This document shows positions 26,957 to 35,058 of a stretch of DNA of 64,000 nucleotides, in pieces. This DNA is from Mycobacterium paraense. Lineage in GTDB: Bacteria; Actinomycetota; Actinomycetes; Mycobacteriales; Mycobacteriaceae. Numbering within the stretch: position 1 is the stretch's first letter; the number at the start of each line of letters is the position of its first letter. The notes beneath the pieces are model-generated. The model did no database searches. It worked only from the letters and a program-made list of their open reading frames with translations, and had not been told where the DNA came from. The stretch spans positions 1-64,000 of the forward strand of contig NZ_LQPM01000034.1 in the NCBI RefSeq assembly GCF_002101815.1. The letters run 5' to 3'. The translations under genes were made by a program, and so were the position numbers.

Positions 26957-27841
26957 TCAGGTCGAGGGGCTGACGCCGGCCTCCGCGAGGGCCGGCGGCC
27001 CCGTACTGATCACCCGTTGCGGTACGAACTCGACGCGGCGGCCGGTGTGGCCGTCGTCGCCCGCGGCCCCCGGGTCGCTCCAGCGGACCGCGGCGCTGCC
27101 GGAGAGCTGCAGCGCGATGCCGGTGCGGAAGTCCAAAAACAGCAGCGCCGCGGCGGGATCGGTCGAGAGGTTGCCGAGGCTGTTGAACATGTTGTTGCCG
27201 GGGTAGTCCGGCCACCACAGCCGACCGGGTGTGGCGCGAACGAAGCCCGGCGGCCCGCCGCGGTGGGAGGCGTCGTTGCCGGAGGTGGCGTGGGTGGTGC
27301 CGAGGAAGAACGTGTCCGCGGCGTTGATGAGGCGAAGGTCGCTGGGCCGCAACGTAGTTCCGGAGTGCAGCCGCACCCGGTTGTCGCCGGGCGGTCCATC
27401 GGCCCGGACCCGGCGCTGGTGGATGTATTGCGGGCAGTTGCCGTAGGCCTGGTCGACGTCGATGGCCAGTCCGCCCTCGGTGGAGGCGAGTCGACCGTTG
27501 ATCCGAACGCGCCGCCGGGTCAGGAAGTTCATGGCGACGACACCGACCGGCTGCCCGCAAGGTAGGCCGTGCAGGGGATCGACGCCCGGCAGCGACGCGT
27601 GGATCTGCAGGGTGGTCGGCGACGCGACCTGTAGGAAACCGGCCGGCCCGAGCAGCGGTGAGGTCCACAGCCGCCCGGTCGCATCGCGGGCGGCTAAAGC
27701 CGCGAACGTCATGTCGGAGAGGGCGGCGGCCGTTCCGCCACTCAGCTGGCGCCGGCCGACCATCGGCGCGAGCCGGGCGGCCTGCGCCTCGACGCCGGCT
27801 TGTCGTTGCACGGTCAGCTCGCCGCTGTGGAAACCTGTCAT
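26957..27841 (-). CDS. Pyridoxamine-phosphate-oxidase-fold flavin protein
   Basis: A 294-residue protein of the PPOX/FMN-binding split-barrel type. A segment TFAALAARDATGRLWTSPLLG followed by INGRL and a later second barrel half (DTFFLGTTH, then GGPPGFVR, WWPDYPGNNMFNSLGNL and DPAAALLFLDF) resembles the large PPOX proteins that oxidise or reduce unknown substrates with FMN. The ATG at 27841 lies four bases after the stop of the aldo/keto reductase gene, so the two form an operon under the palindromic operator at 28827. Substrate unknown. Confidence 0.82.
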   Translation of the reverse strand: MTGFHSGELTVQRQAGVEAQAARLAPMVGRRQLSGGTAAALSDMTFAALAARDATGRLWTSPLLGPAGFLQVASPTTLQIHASLPGVDPLHGLPCGQPVGVVAMNFLTRRRVRINGRLASTEGGLAIDVDQAYGNCPQYIHQRRVRADGPPGDNRVRLHSGTTLRPSDLRLINAADTFFLGTTHATSGNDASHRGGPPGFVRATPGRLWWPDYPGNNMFNSLGNLSTDPAAALLFLDFRTGIALQLSGSAAVRWSDPGAAGDDGHTGRRVEFVPQRVISTGPPALAEAGVSPST

Positions 27842-27845
27842 CTGC

Positions 27846-28784
27846 TCAGCTGCCTTGCGGGACTTCGGCGAATCCGGGTTGCCCGGCATCGACGACGGAA
27901 TTGAACCGGTAGCGAGTTTCGAGGCGCTCGTTGATCTCTCGGATCGCGTTCTCGGGAAGGGCAGTGACGTCGAAGTTTTCGCGGATGCGCGCGGGCGTCA
28001 CTGATGCCGTGAGTACCGCGCTGCCGCGCTGGATGCCCCACGCCAAAAGCACTTGGGCGGGGGTCTTTCCGAGGCTGGAGGCGATCGACACGATCAGCGG
28101 GTCGTCGAGCAACCGCGGTTCCAGCGCATGCCCCAGCGAGGCGAATGCCAGCAGGATGATGCCGTGCGTCGCGCACAATTCGTGAAGTTCCCACTGCGGG
28201 TGGTAGGGGTGCGACTCGACCTCGACGACCGCGGGCTTGATCCGGGCGCTTTCCATGACGTTGCGGGTGCCGGCGGCGTCGATGTCCGACAGCCCGATCG
28301 CTCGCGTAAGACCTTCGTCGACAAGGGATTCCATTGCCGCCCAGGTTTCCTCGAGCGTGACCCCGTCGTCGTAGACGACAGCACCGCGGGCGTCGCGGGG
28401 ATCCTGGTCGTCACCGGGCCGGAACGCGAACGGCGTGTGCACCAGATACAGATCGACCGCCTCCAGCCCGAGGCGGCCCAGGCTGGCCTGCAGCGCGGGC
28501 CTGACCCGTTCGGGTCGATGGTTGTTGTTCCAGAGTTTGGTGGTGACGAACAGTTCCTCGCGGCGCACGGTCCCGTCCGCGAACAATTCTTTGAGCGCCG
28601 CACCGACGTCGGCTTCGTTGCGGTACCGCTCGGCGGCGTCGAGATGGCGGAACCCGACCTGCACCGCGGCCTTGACGGCGTCGCGCGTCCTGGTGTTGTC
28701 GGACAGCGACGTCCCAAAGCCGAGCGCGGGCATCGCACCGCTGCCGTTGTTTAAGGCGAATCTGTGCCGGCTGAGGTCTGTCAT
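27846..28784 (-). CDS. Aldo/keto reductase
   Basis: A 312-residue NADPH-dependent carbonyl reductase of the AKR superfamily. The catalytic tetrad is complete: Asp and Tyr in HLDAAERYRNE, Lys in TTKLWNNN and His in LVHTPF. The C-terminal cofactor pocket reads SVTPARIRENFDV. It heads a two-gene operon with the PPOX protein. GAGGA precedes the ATG at 28784, and an 18-base palindrome about 43 bases upstream matches the operator in front of the nearby TetR gene. It probably reduces a toxic or xenobiotic aldehyde or ketone that is sensed by that TetR (inference). Confidence 0.92.
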   Translation of the reverse strand: MTDLSRHRFALNNGSGAMPALGFGTSLSDNTRTRDAVKAAVQVGFRHLDAAERYRNEADVGAALKELFADGTVRREELFVTTKLWNNNHRPERVRPALQASLGRLGLEAVDLYLVHTPFAFRPGDDQDPRDARGAVVYDDGVTLEETWAAMESLVDEGLTRAIGLSDIDAAGTRNVMESARIKPAVVEVESHPYHPQWELHELCATHGIILLAFASLGHALEPRLLDDPLIVSIASSLGKTPAQVLLAWGIQRGSAVLTASVTPARIRENFDVTALPENAIREINERLETRYRFNSVVDAGQPGFAEVPQGS

Positions 28785-28826
28785 GGGGCCATCCTCGCTA
28801 GTCGGTTGCCGCTGGCCGCGCTGCGA

Positions 28827-28844
28827 TAGACGACCAGTCGTCTA
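28827..28844. promoter_or_regulatory. TetR operator upstream of the AKR-PPOX operon
   Basis: TAGACGACCAGTCGTCTA: perfect eight-base arms around a two-base centre, upstream of the aldo/keto reductase. Sixteen of eighteen bases agree with the operator at 29485-29502 in front of the TetR gene, giving the consensus TAGnCGACCnGTCGnCTA. Confidence 0.75.
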
Positions 28845-28882
28845 CTTAACCGGGTTCCGTGGCCGCGTATTCCCGGGACGGA

Positions 28883-29473
28883 TTAGTGCAGCAGGGCCGG
28901 GACGGTGACCGCTTCGAAGCGGTCATAGGGGGCGCGGCTGCGGGTCACCTTCCCGCGCAGGGCAGCGCCCTCCCATGCCTCGGTGAGCTGGGCGGCCAGC
29001 TCGCCGGCATCGAGGTCGCTGCGGATACCCCCGGAGCCGCGCTGGCCGGAACGCACACACGTGCTCAGCGCCGCATCCCAGCGGTCGAGGATGCGGACGA
29101 GCTCGGTGCGCACCGGCTCGCTCGAGCCGCCCAGCTCCAGCGACAGGTTGCCGACGAGGCAGCCGAGCAGGAAGTCGCCGGCCTCGTGCTCGTCGGCGAG
29201 CGCATGGAAGAACCGCGTGATTCGTTCCTGCGCCGTCCCGTCCGTTTCCAGGATCGGCAGCAGCCGCGCCTCGATGTCGGCCCAGTGATGCTCGAGGATC
29301 GCCGCGGCGAAGGCCTCTTTGCTGTCGAAATACGCGTAGAACGACCCCTTCGGCACGCCGGCGGCGTCGGTGATGTCCTTGACGCCGCTGGCGGTGAAAC
29401 CTCGGGCGTGCACGAGGTCGAGCCCCGCCTCGAGCAGGCGGCGGCGCACCTCGGGGTTCGGCGGGCGCGGCAT
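28883..29473 (-). CDS. TetR-family repressor
   Basis: A 196-residue transcriptional repressor. The N-terminal helix-turn-helix covers about residues 8-55, with the recognition region TASGVKDITDAAGVPKGSFYAYFDSKEAF; the rest is a ligand-binding, dimerising helical domain of the TetR_C type (EHEAGDFLLGCLVGNLSLEL). The ATG at 29473 is set by the family start; the longer frame is Arg-rich. It carries a perfect palindrome 12 bases upstream of its own ATG, implying autoregulation, and a matching palindrome before the aldo/keto reductase operon on its downstream side. Inducer unknown. Confidence 0.92.
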   Translation of the reverse strand: MPRPPNPEVRRRLLEAGLDLVHARGFTASGVKDITDAAGVPKGSFYAYFDSKEAFAAAILEHHWADIEARLLPILETDGTAQERITRFFHALADEHEAGDFLLGCLVGNLSLELGGSSEPVRTELVRILDRWDAALSTCVRSGQRGSGGIRSDLDAGELAAQLTEAWEGAALRGKVTRSRAPYDRFEAVTVPALLH

Positions 29474-29484
29474 ACCGCCAAGAG

Positions 29485-29502
29485 TAGCCGACCGGTCGGC
29501 TA
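29485..29502. promoter_or_regulatory. TetR operator at its own promoter
   Basis: TAGCCGACCGGTCGGCTA is a perfect 18-base palindrome. On the minus strand TACTCT, which could be the -10 element, overlaps its downstream edge and lies seven bases from the ATG, so binding would block a leaderless transcript of the tetR gene. Confidence 0.75.
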
Positions 29503-29525
29503 TCTTCGTGGCGGTCGGCGGCCTG

Positions 29526-29864
29526 TCAGCAGGCTTTGACGTACCTGCGGACCAGCTCGTCCTCGCCGAACGTGCTGGTGCGCTGCAGGCCGTTGTCGTC
29601 GCGGGTGAAAAACGTCCACTGGCGCGGGGTGCTCTGGGGCCCACCGATCAGTTTCACGGTGAGGCGCAATGTGGTTTCCCGCAAAGTGCCGATGATGTCA
29701 CCGACCCGGACCTGCGACGGATGGATCTGGGGTGCGTCGCACCAATTCTCTATAGGCAACTGTCGTCCATCCTTTAGCTGTTGCCGCAACCCTACGTGGG
29801 ATTTACGTTCCGCGCTGAGCACCCGACCGATTCGCCCGGCGGCGAGGAGCGTAGCGTCAACCAC
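29526..29864 (-). CDS. Conserved-looking hypothetical protein
   Basis: A 112-residue soluble protein with no signal or membrane segment. The C-terminal two thirds look like a small beta-rich fold (VRVGDIIGTLRETTLRLTVKLIGG, then QWTFFTRDDNGLQRTSTFG). I recognise no family. The GTG at 29864 may be too far upstream; no good Shine-Dalgarno sequence is visible. It precedes the tetR gene by 52 bases on the same strand, so it could share a transcript with it. Confidence 0.55.
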   Translation of the reverse strand: MVDATLLAAGRIGRVLSAERKSHVGLRQQLKDGRQLPIENWCDAPQIHPSQVRVGDIIGTLRETTLRLTVKLIGGPQSTPRQWTFFTRDDNGLQRTSTFGEDELVRRYVKAC

Positions 29865-29992
29865 GAGCCGTTTCGTTTGTCAGCGGTGGTCTACCGCCAT
29901 CCGCGCGTGCGGGCGATGCAGAACGTGAAGGACCAGCCCGTGAATCGCACAGCGTCAACCGTTTGTACAGTCCCACGTCGGTCGGCTGAGCG

Positions 29993-30442
29993 ATGACCTA
30001 TCCGCGCGCGGGCCGGCGCCGCAGCGAACCCGTCCGGCTCTCCGTGGCTCACCAATTGGGTGGGGCGATCGATGGTGCGTGGTGGCCCCGCGCGGACCGG
30101 ATCACCAACGAATTGCCCACCCTCGTAACGGCCCTGACTCCCCTGCTCGGCGAGATCGACGCCATCAACGTCAACTGGCCACCGCTGCAACGACCGCCCG
30201 ACTTCAATTGGGCGGGTTGGGAACACAAGCGCCAGCACGTGATGACGTTGAGCGGCGGTCTGGCACACGTCAACCTGCTGGTCGTCCCGTATGCCACCTA
30301 CACTGCGCTCGCGGTGATGGTGTTGCGCCGCGCCGCCGATCTGCCCGTCGACTCCTGCGACCAAGGCAAGCAGGCGTTTCTGACCGCCGGCCTGATCCTG
30401 CAGGCCGCCCGGCAACAGCTCGCCGCGGCCATCACCGAATAG
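29993..30442 (+). CDS. DUF5994 family protein
   Basis: A 149-residue soluble protein with the DUF5994 pattern: RLSVAHQLGGAIDGAWWPR near the start, IDAINVNWPPLQRPPDFNW in the middle and VVPYATYTALAVMVLRRA later. The family is frequent in actinobacteria and has no known activity. The ATG at 29993 fits family length. It is divergent from the hypothetical gene at 29864 and is followed after 40 bases by an acetyltransferase gene. Confidence 0.82.
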   Translation: MTYPRAGRRRSEPVRLSVAHQLGGAIDGAWWPRADRITNELPTLVTALTPLLGEIDAINVNWPPLQRPPDFNWAGWEHKRQHVMTLSGGLAHVNLLVVPYATYTALAVMVLRRAADLPVDSCDQGKQAFLTAGLILQAARQQLAAAITE

Positions 30443-30482
30443 CTCGGTGCGCCTGCCGAATTGGTAGTGCGACACTACCCGC

Positions 30483-31028
30483 ATGGCAGCAAGCGACAGC
30501 ACGGTGCGCTCGGCGATCCCGGCCGATGCCGCCCGTTGCGCGGCGATTTACCGGCCCTACGTCGAGGACACGGCGATCACCTTCGAAGTCGAGGTCCCGA
30601 CGGTGGCGCAGATGGCAGCCCGCATCGAGGCGGCCCGGGCGACCCACGATTGGCTTGTCGCCGAGGACGCCGCCGGGCGCGTGATCGGCTACGCCTACGC
30701 GCACGCGTTCAATCCCCGCGCCGCGTATCAATGGTCGGCCGAAACCAGCATCTATATCGACGATGGGCATCATCGTTCGGGCGCCGGCCGCAAGCTCTAC
30801 ACGCGGCTGCTGGACCGGCTGGCCGAGCGCGGTTACCGCCGCGCCTTCGCCGGCATCACCCAACCGAACGAATCCAGCAACGCATTTCATCGATCCTTCG
30901 GGTTTCGCGACGCGGGCCTCTACCGTCGCGTCGGATGGAAGCACGACAGCTGGCACGACGTCGCGTGGATGCAGCTCGACCTGTCGCCTACTGGCGAGCC
31001 GGACGGCCCGCCAACGCCGATCGTCTAG
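30483..31028 (+). CDS. GNAT acetyltransferase, phosphinothricin-acetyltransferase type
   Basis: A 181-residue GNAT enzyme of the PAT/Bar type, using acetyl-CoA to acetylate an amino group of a small molecule such as phosphinothricin, methionine sulfoximine or another amino acid analogue. The family start VRSAIPADAARCAAIYRPYVEDTAITFE and the acetyl-CoA loop GHHRSGAGRKLYTRLLDRL (about 98-116) are clear, as is the closing FHRSFGFRDAGLYRRVGWKH. A glutamine synthetase inhibitor as substrate is plausible from the family but unproven. The stop overlaps that of the convergent SnoaL-like gene by four bases. Confidence 0.88.
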   Translation: MAASDSTVRSAIPADAARCAAIYRPYVEDTAITFEVEVPTVAQMAARIEAARATHDWLVAEDAAGRVIGYAYAHAFNPRAAYQWSAETSIYIDDGHHRSGAGRKLYTRLLDRLAERGYRRAFAGITQPNESSNAFHRSFGFRDAGLYRRVGWKHDSWHDVAWMQLDLSPTGEPDGPPTPIV

Positions 31029-31393
31029 TCATCTCCTTGCGCGGCAACGCGATACGTTCCATGGCCCTCGACGACCAGGCCGCCGCTGAATCGAAGCACC
31101 TCGCTGACGAGGCCGCCGTCCTGGTTGCGGTAGGCGATGACGATGGTGTCGATGCCGTCATAGACGCCCTCGACGACGAACCGCAGGTTCGGTTTGCGCT
31201 GCAACGCCAGGGCCCAGTAGCCGCGGAGCGCGGGCTTGCCACGAACGACGCCCGCCGTTTCGGGCAGCAGCTTGGCGGCCACCGGCGACGTGAACACGAC
31301 CTCGTCGTCGAAATGCTGCAGCACCGACTCCACATCGTGGGCATTCCATGCCTCCACCCACTGCTCGGCGAAAGCAACCGCGTCAGGCTTCAC
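31025..31393 (-). CDS. SnoaL-like (NTF2 fold) protein
   Basis: A 122-residue cone-shaped alpha+beta barrel protein: WVEAWNAHDVESVLQHFDDEVVF at the start, then GKPALRGYW and alternating strands with a hydrophobic pocket. Such proteins are isomerases, hydrolases or binding proteins; the Asp/His pair that defines enzymes is not clear here. The ATG at 31393 is supported by family length. It is divergent from gabD2. Confidence 0.82.
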   Translation of the reverse strand: MKPDAVAFAEQWVEAWNAHDVESVLQHFDDEVVFTSPVAAKLLPETAGVVRGKPALRGYWALALQRKPNLRFVVEGVYDGIDTIVIAYRNQDGGLVSEVLRFSGGLVVEGHGTYRVAAQGDD

Positions 31394-31461
31394 GGTGGTG
31401 GACTGTAGTCGCGGCTATAGGCTGGTGCTTTGGACGCTGTGCATTTCCGAGGGGTTACGAC

Positions 31462-33018
31462 ATGTCCGCACCATCAGCCGAGGTCTTCGACCGATTGCGC
31501 CAGCTCGCCGCCATCAAGGACGTCGAGGCACGCGAGACCAAGACGATCGATGAGGTCTTCACCGGTAAACCGCTGACCACGATCCCCATCGGCAGGGCCG
31601 AGGACGTCGAAGCGGCCTTCGCCGAGGCCCGCGCGGCGCAGGTCGAGTGGGCGAACCGTCCGGTGACCGACCGCGTCGACGTCATCCGCCGCTATCGCGA
31701 CCTGGTCGTCGAGAACCGTGAGTTCCTGATGGACCTGCTGCAAGCCGAGGCCGGCAAGGCCCGTTGGGCGGCGCAGGAGGAAATCATCGACCTGATGGCC
31801 AACGCGAACTACTACGTCAGCGTCGCCGCCGACCTGCTGAAGCCGCGCAAGGTCCAAGCGCTGCTCCCGGGGGTCGGCAAGACCACCGTCGCCTATCAGC
31901 CCAAGGGCGTCGTCGGCGTGATCTCGCCGTGGAACTACCCGATGACCTTGACGGCCTCGGACTCGGTGCCGGCGCTGCTGGCGGGCAACGCGGTGGTGCT
32001 CAAGCCGGACAGTCAGACGCCGTATTGCGCGCTGGCGTGCGCCGAGCTGCTGTACAGGGCGGGGTTGCCGCGGGCGCTCTACGCGATCGTCCCCGGTCCG
32101 GGCTCGGTGGTCGGCACCGCGATCATCGACAACTGCGACTACCTGATGTTCACCGGCTCGACCGCCACCGGCAGGCAGCTCGCCGAGCACTGTGGCCGTC
32201 GGCTGATCGGCTTCTCGGCGGAGCTCGGCGGCAAGAACGCCATGATCGTCACGCGCGGGGCCAACCTCGACAAGGCCGCGCGCGCCGCCACCCGGGCGTG
32301 CTTCTCCAATGCGGGCCAGTTGTGCATCTCCATCGAGCGGATCTACGTCGAGAAGGACATCGCCGACGAATTCACCAGTAAGTTCGGCGCCGCCGTCCGA
32401 AACATGAAGCTGGGCACCGCGTATGACTTCTCGGTGGACATGGGCAGCTTGATCTCCGCGAGTCAGCTGGACACGGTGACCGACCACGTCGACGACGCGA
32501 AAGCCAAGGGCGCCAAGGTGATTACGGGTGGCAAGGCCCGGAGTGACATCGGGCCGCTGTTCTACGAGCCGACGGTGCTCACCGACGTCACACCGGAGAT
32601 GGAATGCGCGGCCAACGAGACGTTCGGGCCGCTCGTGTCCATTTATCCCGTCGCCGACGTGGACGAGGCAGTCCACAAGGCGAATGACACCGAGTACGGG
32701 CTAAACGCCAGCGTGTTCGCGGGGTCGGCCGCGGAGGGCGAGCAGATCGCCGCGCGGCTGCGGTCGGGGACGGTGAACGTCAACGAGGGGTACGCGTTCG
32801 CGTGGGGCAGCCTCGGCGCGCCGATGGGCGGGATGGGCCAGTCCGGCGTCGGCCGCCGGCACGGTCCCGAGGGCCTGCTGAAGTACACCGAATCGCAGAC
32901 GATCGCGGCGGCTCGCGTGTTCAATCTCGATCCGCCGCTTGGTGTTCCGTCGACCCTGTGGCAGAAGTCGCTGGTGCCCGTGGTCCGCGCGGTGATGCGG
33001 CTGCCCGGGCGGAAGTGA
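31462..33018 (+). CDS. gabD2: Succinate-semialdehyde dehydrogenase (NADP+) 2
   Basis: An aldehyde dehydrogenase of 518 residues, the length I know for M. tuberculosis GabD2 (Rv1731). It oxidises succinic semialdehyde to succinate, feeding the TCA cycle or its GABA bypass. The catalytic glutamate lies in AELGGKNAM, the nucleophilic cysteine in NAGQLCISIERI, and the cofactor region around ISPWNYPMTL and FTGSTATGRQLA. The ATG at 31462, after GAGGGGTTACGAC, gives the expected N-terminus; upstream codons are Arg-rich. No GABA transaminase is adjacent. Confidence 0.95.
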   Translation: MSAPSAEVFDRLRQLAAIKDVEARETKTIDEVFTGKPLTTIPIGRAEDVEAAFAEARAAQVEWANRPVTDRVDVIRRYRDLVVENREFLMDLLQAEAGKARWAAQEEIIDLMANANYYVSVAADLLKPRKVQALLPGVGKTTVAYQPKGVVGVISPWNYPMTLTASDSVPALLAGNAVVLKPDSQTPYCALACAELLYRAGLPRALYAIVPGPGSVVGTAIIDNCDYLMFTGSTATGRQLAEHCGRRLIGFSAELGGKNAMIVTRGANLDKAARAATRACFSNAGQLCISIERIYVEKDIADEFTSKFGAAVRNMKLGTAYDFSVDMGSLISASQLDTVTDHVDDAKAKGAKVITGGKARSDIGPLFYEPTVLTDVTPEMECAANETFGPLVSIYPVADVDEAVHKANDTEYGLNASVFAGSAAEGEQIAARLRSGTVNVNEGYAFAWGSLGAPMGGMGQSGVGRRHGPEGLLKYTESQTIAAARVFNLDPPLGVPSTLWQKSLVPVVRAVMRLPGRK

Positions 33019-33020
33019 CA

Positions 33021-33049
33021 TTGCGATGACCTACTACCCGGCGTAGTAT
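33021..33049 (+). promoter_or_regulatory. Promoter with overlapping palindromic operator
   Basis: TTGCGA (33021-33026), a 17-base spacer, and TAGTAT (33044-33049) form a good housekeeping-type promoter for the DUF4383 gene. A 17-base palindrome TACTAC-CCGGC-GTAGTA (33032-33048) covers the spacer and -10 region, where a dimeric repressor would compete with polymerase. Confidence 0.55.
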
Positions 33050-33084
33050 TCGGGGCGATCCCACCGTGCACAAGGAGGTGCAAC

Positions 33085-33519
33085 GTGAGGTGGAGTTTCG
33101 CCCAGATCGGGCTGCTGATCATCTGTGTTTTGCACGTCGCGCAGGCGGTGATCGGCTTCATTCTTGAGCCGAGCTTCGCGACCGGGCCCGGTGCACCCAC
33201 TGTTCAACTGTTCGGAATGGACTACAACGGCTGGCATGCCGTCGCCGGGCTGGCCCTGTTCGCGCCGGGTTTGGTGTTCGCGACGCGCAAGTCGTGGGCG
33301 GTGCTGTATCTCTTGTTCGCGGCGGTAGCCGGTGCGCTGCCGGGTATTTGGGCGTTCTTCTCGCATCAGGTGGCGTTTGTCTTCACGTTTCCCAACAATA
33401 CGACCGACGCGGTGGTGCATTTGGTGACCGCCGGCGTGATGCTCGCGGTGGCGGCCATCCAGATTCGCATGGACGGTGGGCCGCGGAACTCGCTCGCCGA
33501 TCTTCGGAAAGCTCGGTAA
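33085..33519 (+). CDS. DUF4383-like four-helix membrane protein
   Basis: A 144-residue inner-membrane protein with four hydrophobic segments (about 5-25, 48-68, 73-95, 105-128), in the pattern of DUF4383 proteins: FGMDYNGWHAVAGL after helix one and FPNNTTDAVVHLVTAGVML before helix four. The start codon is GTG at 33085, fixed by an almost perfect Shine-Dalgarno sequence AAGGAGGT. Function unknown. The promoter carries a palindrome, so expression is probably controlled by a repressor not encoded nearby. Confidence 0.85.
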   Translation: MRWSFAQIGLLIICVLHVAQAVIGFILEPSFATGPGAPTVQLFGMDYNGWHAVAGLALFAPGLVFATRKSWAVLYLLFAAVAGALPGIWAFFSHQVAFVFTFPNNTTDAVVHLVTAGVMLAVAAIQIRMDGGPRNSLADLRKAR

Positions 33520-33599
33520 CCAAGAATCTTTTTAGGACTCGCCAAGCCGCGCGTCCGATCGTGAGTTCGTCCACTCCAAACGACTCATGAGGTTCCGCA

Positions 33600-33983
33600 A
33601 TGACTCGCCACCGCATCTACGCCTTGATCGCCTTGACCGCCGCCGCTTTCTTCGGCGCTGCGTTCCTGGCGTCGCCCGCCGCGCAGGCGGCCGCCGTCGA
33701 CCGTTACGTCGTGATCGCCTACTCCCCCATCACCGGCTGGGCCGGCTGGACCACCAACGGCACCACCATGGAGGAGGCTACCCACATCGCGCTGGGTAAA
33801 TGCCAGGTGCATGGCCCCGGCTGCACCGTCGCGTCGTGGTCTCAAAACGGTTGCACCGCTTTGGCTCTCGCCCCTCACGGGTGGGCCGCCGACTGGGGCA
33901 TGACGCCGACGGCCGCCCAGGACGGCGCGCTGGCGAAGATCTCGTCGGGCCGCGTCGTCGAGGTTCAGTGCGCCGGGCAGTGA
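33600..33983 (+). CDS. DUF4189 secreted protein
   Basis: A 127-residue exported protein: signal peptide of about 31 residues ending at AAQAAAV, then a DUF4189 domain with the conserved AYSPITGWAGW-like strand, EEATHIALGKC and three further cysteines (GCTVAS, NGCTAL, VQCAGQ), probably forming two disulfides. The family is widespread among mycobacterial secreted proteins with no known activity. ATG at 33600 with a weak GAGG upstream. Confidence 0.85.
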   Translation: MTRHRIYALIALTAAAFFGAAFLASPAAQAAAVDRYVVIAYSPITGWAGWTTNGTTMEEATHIALGKCQVHGPGCTVASWSQNGCTALALAPHGWAADWGMTPTAAQDGALAKISSGRVVEVQCAGQ

Positions 33984-34097
33984 CGTACCGTTACATGAAC
34001 CGCAAGATCCGCGGCTTTTGATTTCTGGCCCGCCCTTGAAACGAATTTCCCGCGCAGCGTTGTGACCGGCCGGGTAGGAAGCACCCACGGCACTTGG

Positions 34098-34382
34098 TCA
34101 GGACGGGCGGGACAGCCAATCACCTCTAAGGCGACGCTGGACACGTTCAAGATCTGCCGCCGTTGCCGGTTTGTCACTGAACCACGCGATGGTCGCGCCG
34201 ATATCGGCGATTTTCAACTCGCCGCGGGCCACCAGGTCTTTGGCCACTGCCGCTACCTCGTCCTCGGATAACCGACGCCGCAACAATGCCAGCAGCGCTC
34301 TGCAGTCGGTCTTGGGGATGCCGTGCGGGTAGCCGGCGCGGATGAACGCCACAAACCTGGCCGCCAAATCACTCAAGCTCAC
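34098..34382 (-). CDS. DUF3349 protein
   Basis: A 94-residue helical protein: MSLSDLAARFVAFIRAGYPHGIP at the start, then RRRLSEDEVAAVAKDLVARG and an IGATIAWFSDKPAT segment, which is the DUF3349 pattern seen in several small mycobacterial proteins of similar length. Soluble, no cysteine cluster beyond TDCRALL. ATG at 34382 suits the family. No operon partner; function unknown. Confidence 0.85.
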   Translation of the reverse strand: MSLSDLAARFVAFIRAGYPHGIPKTDCRALLALLRRRLSEDEVAAVAKDLVARGELKIADIGATIAWFSDKPATAADLERVQRRLRGDWLSRPS

Positions 34383-34610
34383 CTGACACCCCCGCGACAG
34401 TCGCTAAAGCTACGGATCAGCGCGGCTAACAGCCTAACGCGGGCCCCGGACGCTTCGCCAGCCTCGCGGAGATGTGAAGCGCGGGATGTGCTGCAGGCAC
34501 ACAAAAGCGAGGCCCTCGAGATTCACTCGGCAGAGGTGTACGAGCGCTATATCAAGTACCTGACCGCTGCGCCAAGATGTTCCGGATCGGTTATATGGAC
34601 GTCAACCACT

Positions 34611-34892
34611 TCACCCTAGTGAAGTAGGGAATCGGACGTCAGCGTTAATCTGTTGTGGTGGTGCCACTTTCGTTGCGATATGCGAAACCTTCGCAATGGT
34701 TCCGCCGAACGACGGGTGCACGCCGCCGGCCCACGCATGAACCTCGACCTCACTGCCGACGACTTGTTTCTTCACCCGCATGTCTCGTGTGTAAAGACTT
34801 CCCACAAAGCGGCCCAGCTCGATGTCAATCCGGAGCAGCGATCCGTCCGCCAGTCGACGATGTCCGGTCCGCATTGTGGAGATGGTGCTCAT
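34611..34892 (-). CDS. Possible small protein, unrecognised
   Basis: A 93-residue reading frame from ATG 34892: MSTISTMRTGHRRLADG, then an amphipathic stretch with balanced charges (RIDIELGRFVGSLYTRD) and a beta-like middle (VGSEVEVHAWAGGVHPSFGG). The composition looks more protein-like than the overlapping frames, but the frame is open well upstream and the region is less GC-rich than its surroundings. No family recognised; start and reality are both uncertain. Confidence 0.4.
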   Translation of the reverse strand: MSTISTMRTGHRRLADGSLLRIDIELGRFVGSLYTRDMRVKKQVVGSEVEVHAWAGGVHPSFGGTIAKVSHIATKVAPPQQINADVRFPTSLG

Positions 34893-35058
34893 ATATGTAC
34901 GACGTTGAGAACATCCAGTAAGTTCATCCGGGCCTCGTCCGGGCTTCAGGCCATCAGGCGGAGCCTTGCGCCGTGCCGCGCGGGAGCGGGCGGTCCTGCC
35001 CTCGCTAGGCGTGGGCGCGGGACCGATCCCGCTGGGCGTTTCGTGGGGGCTTCGTCCG

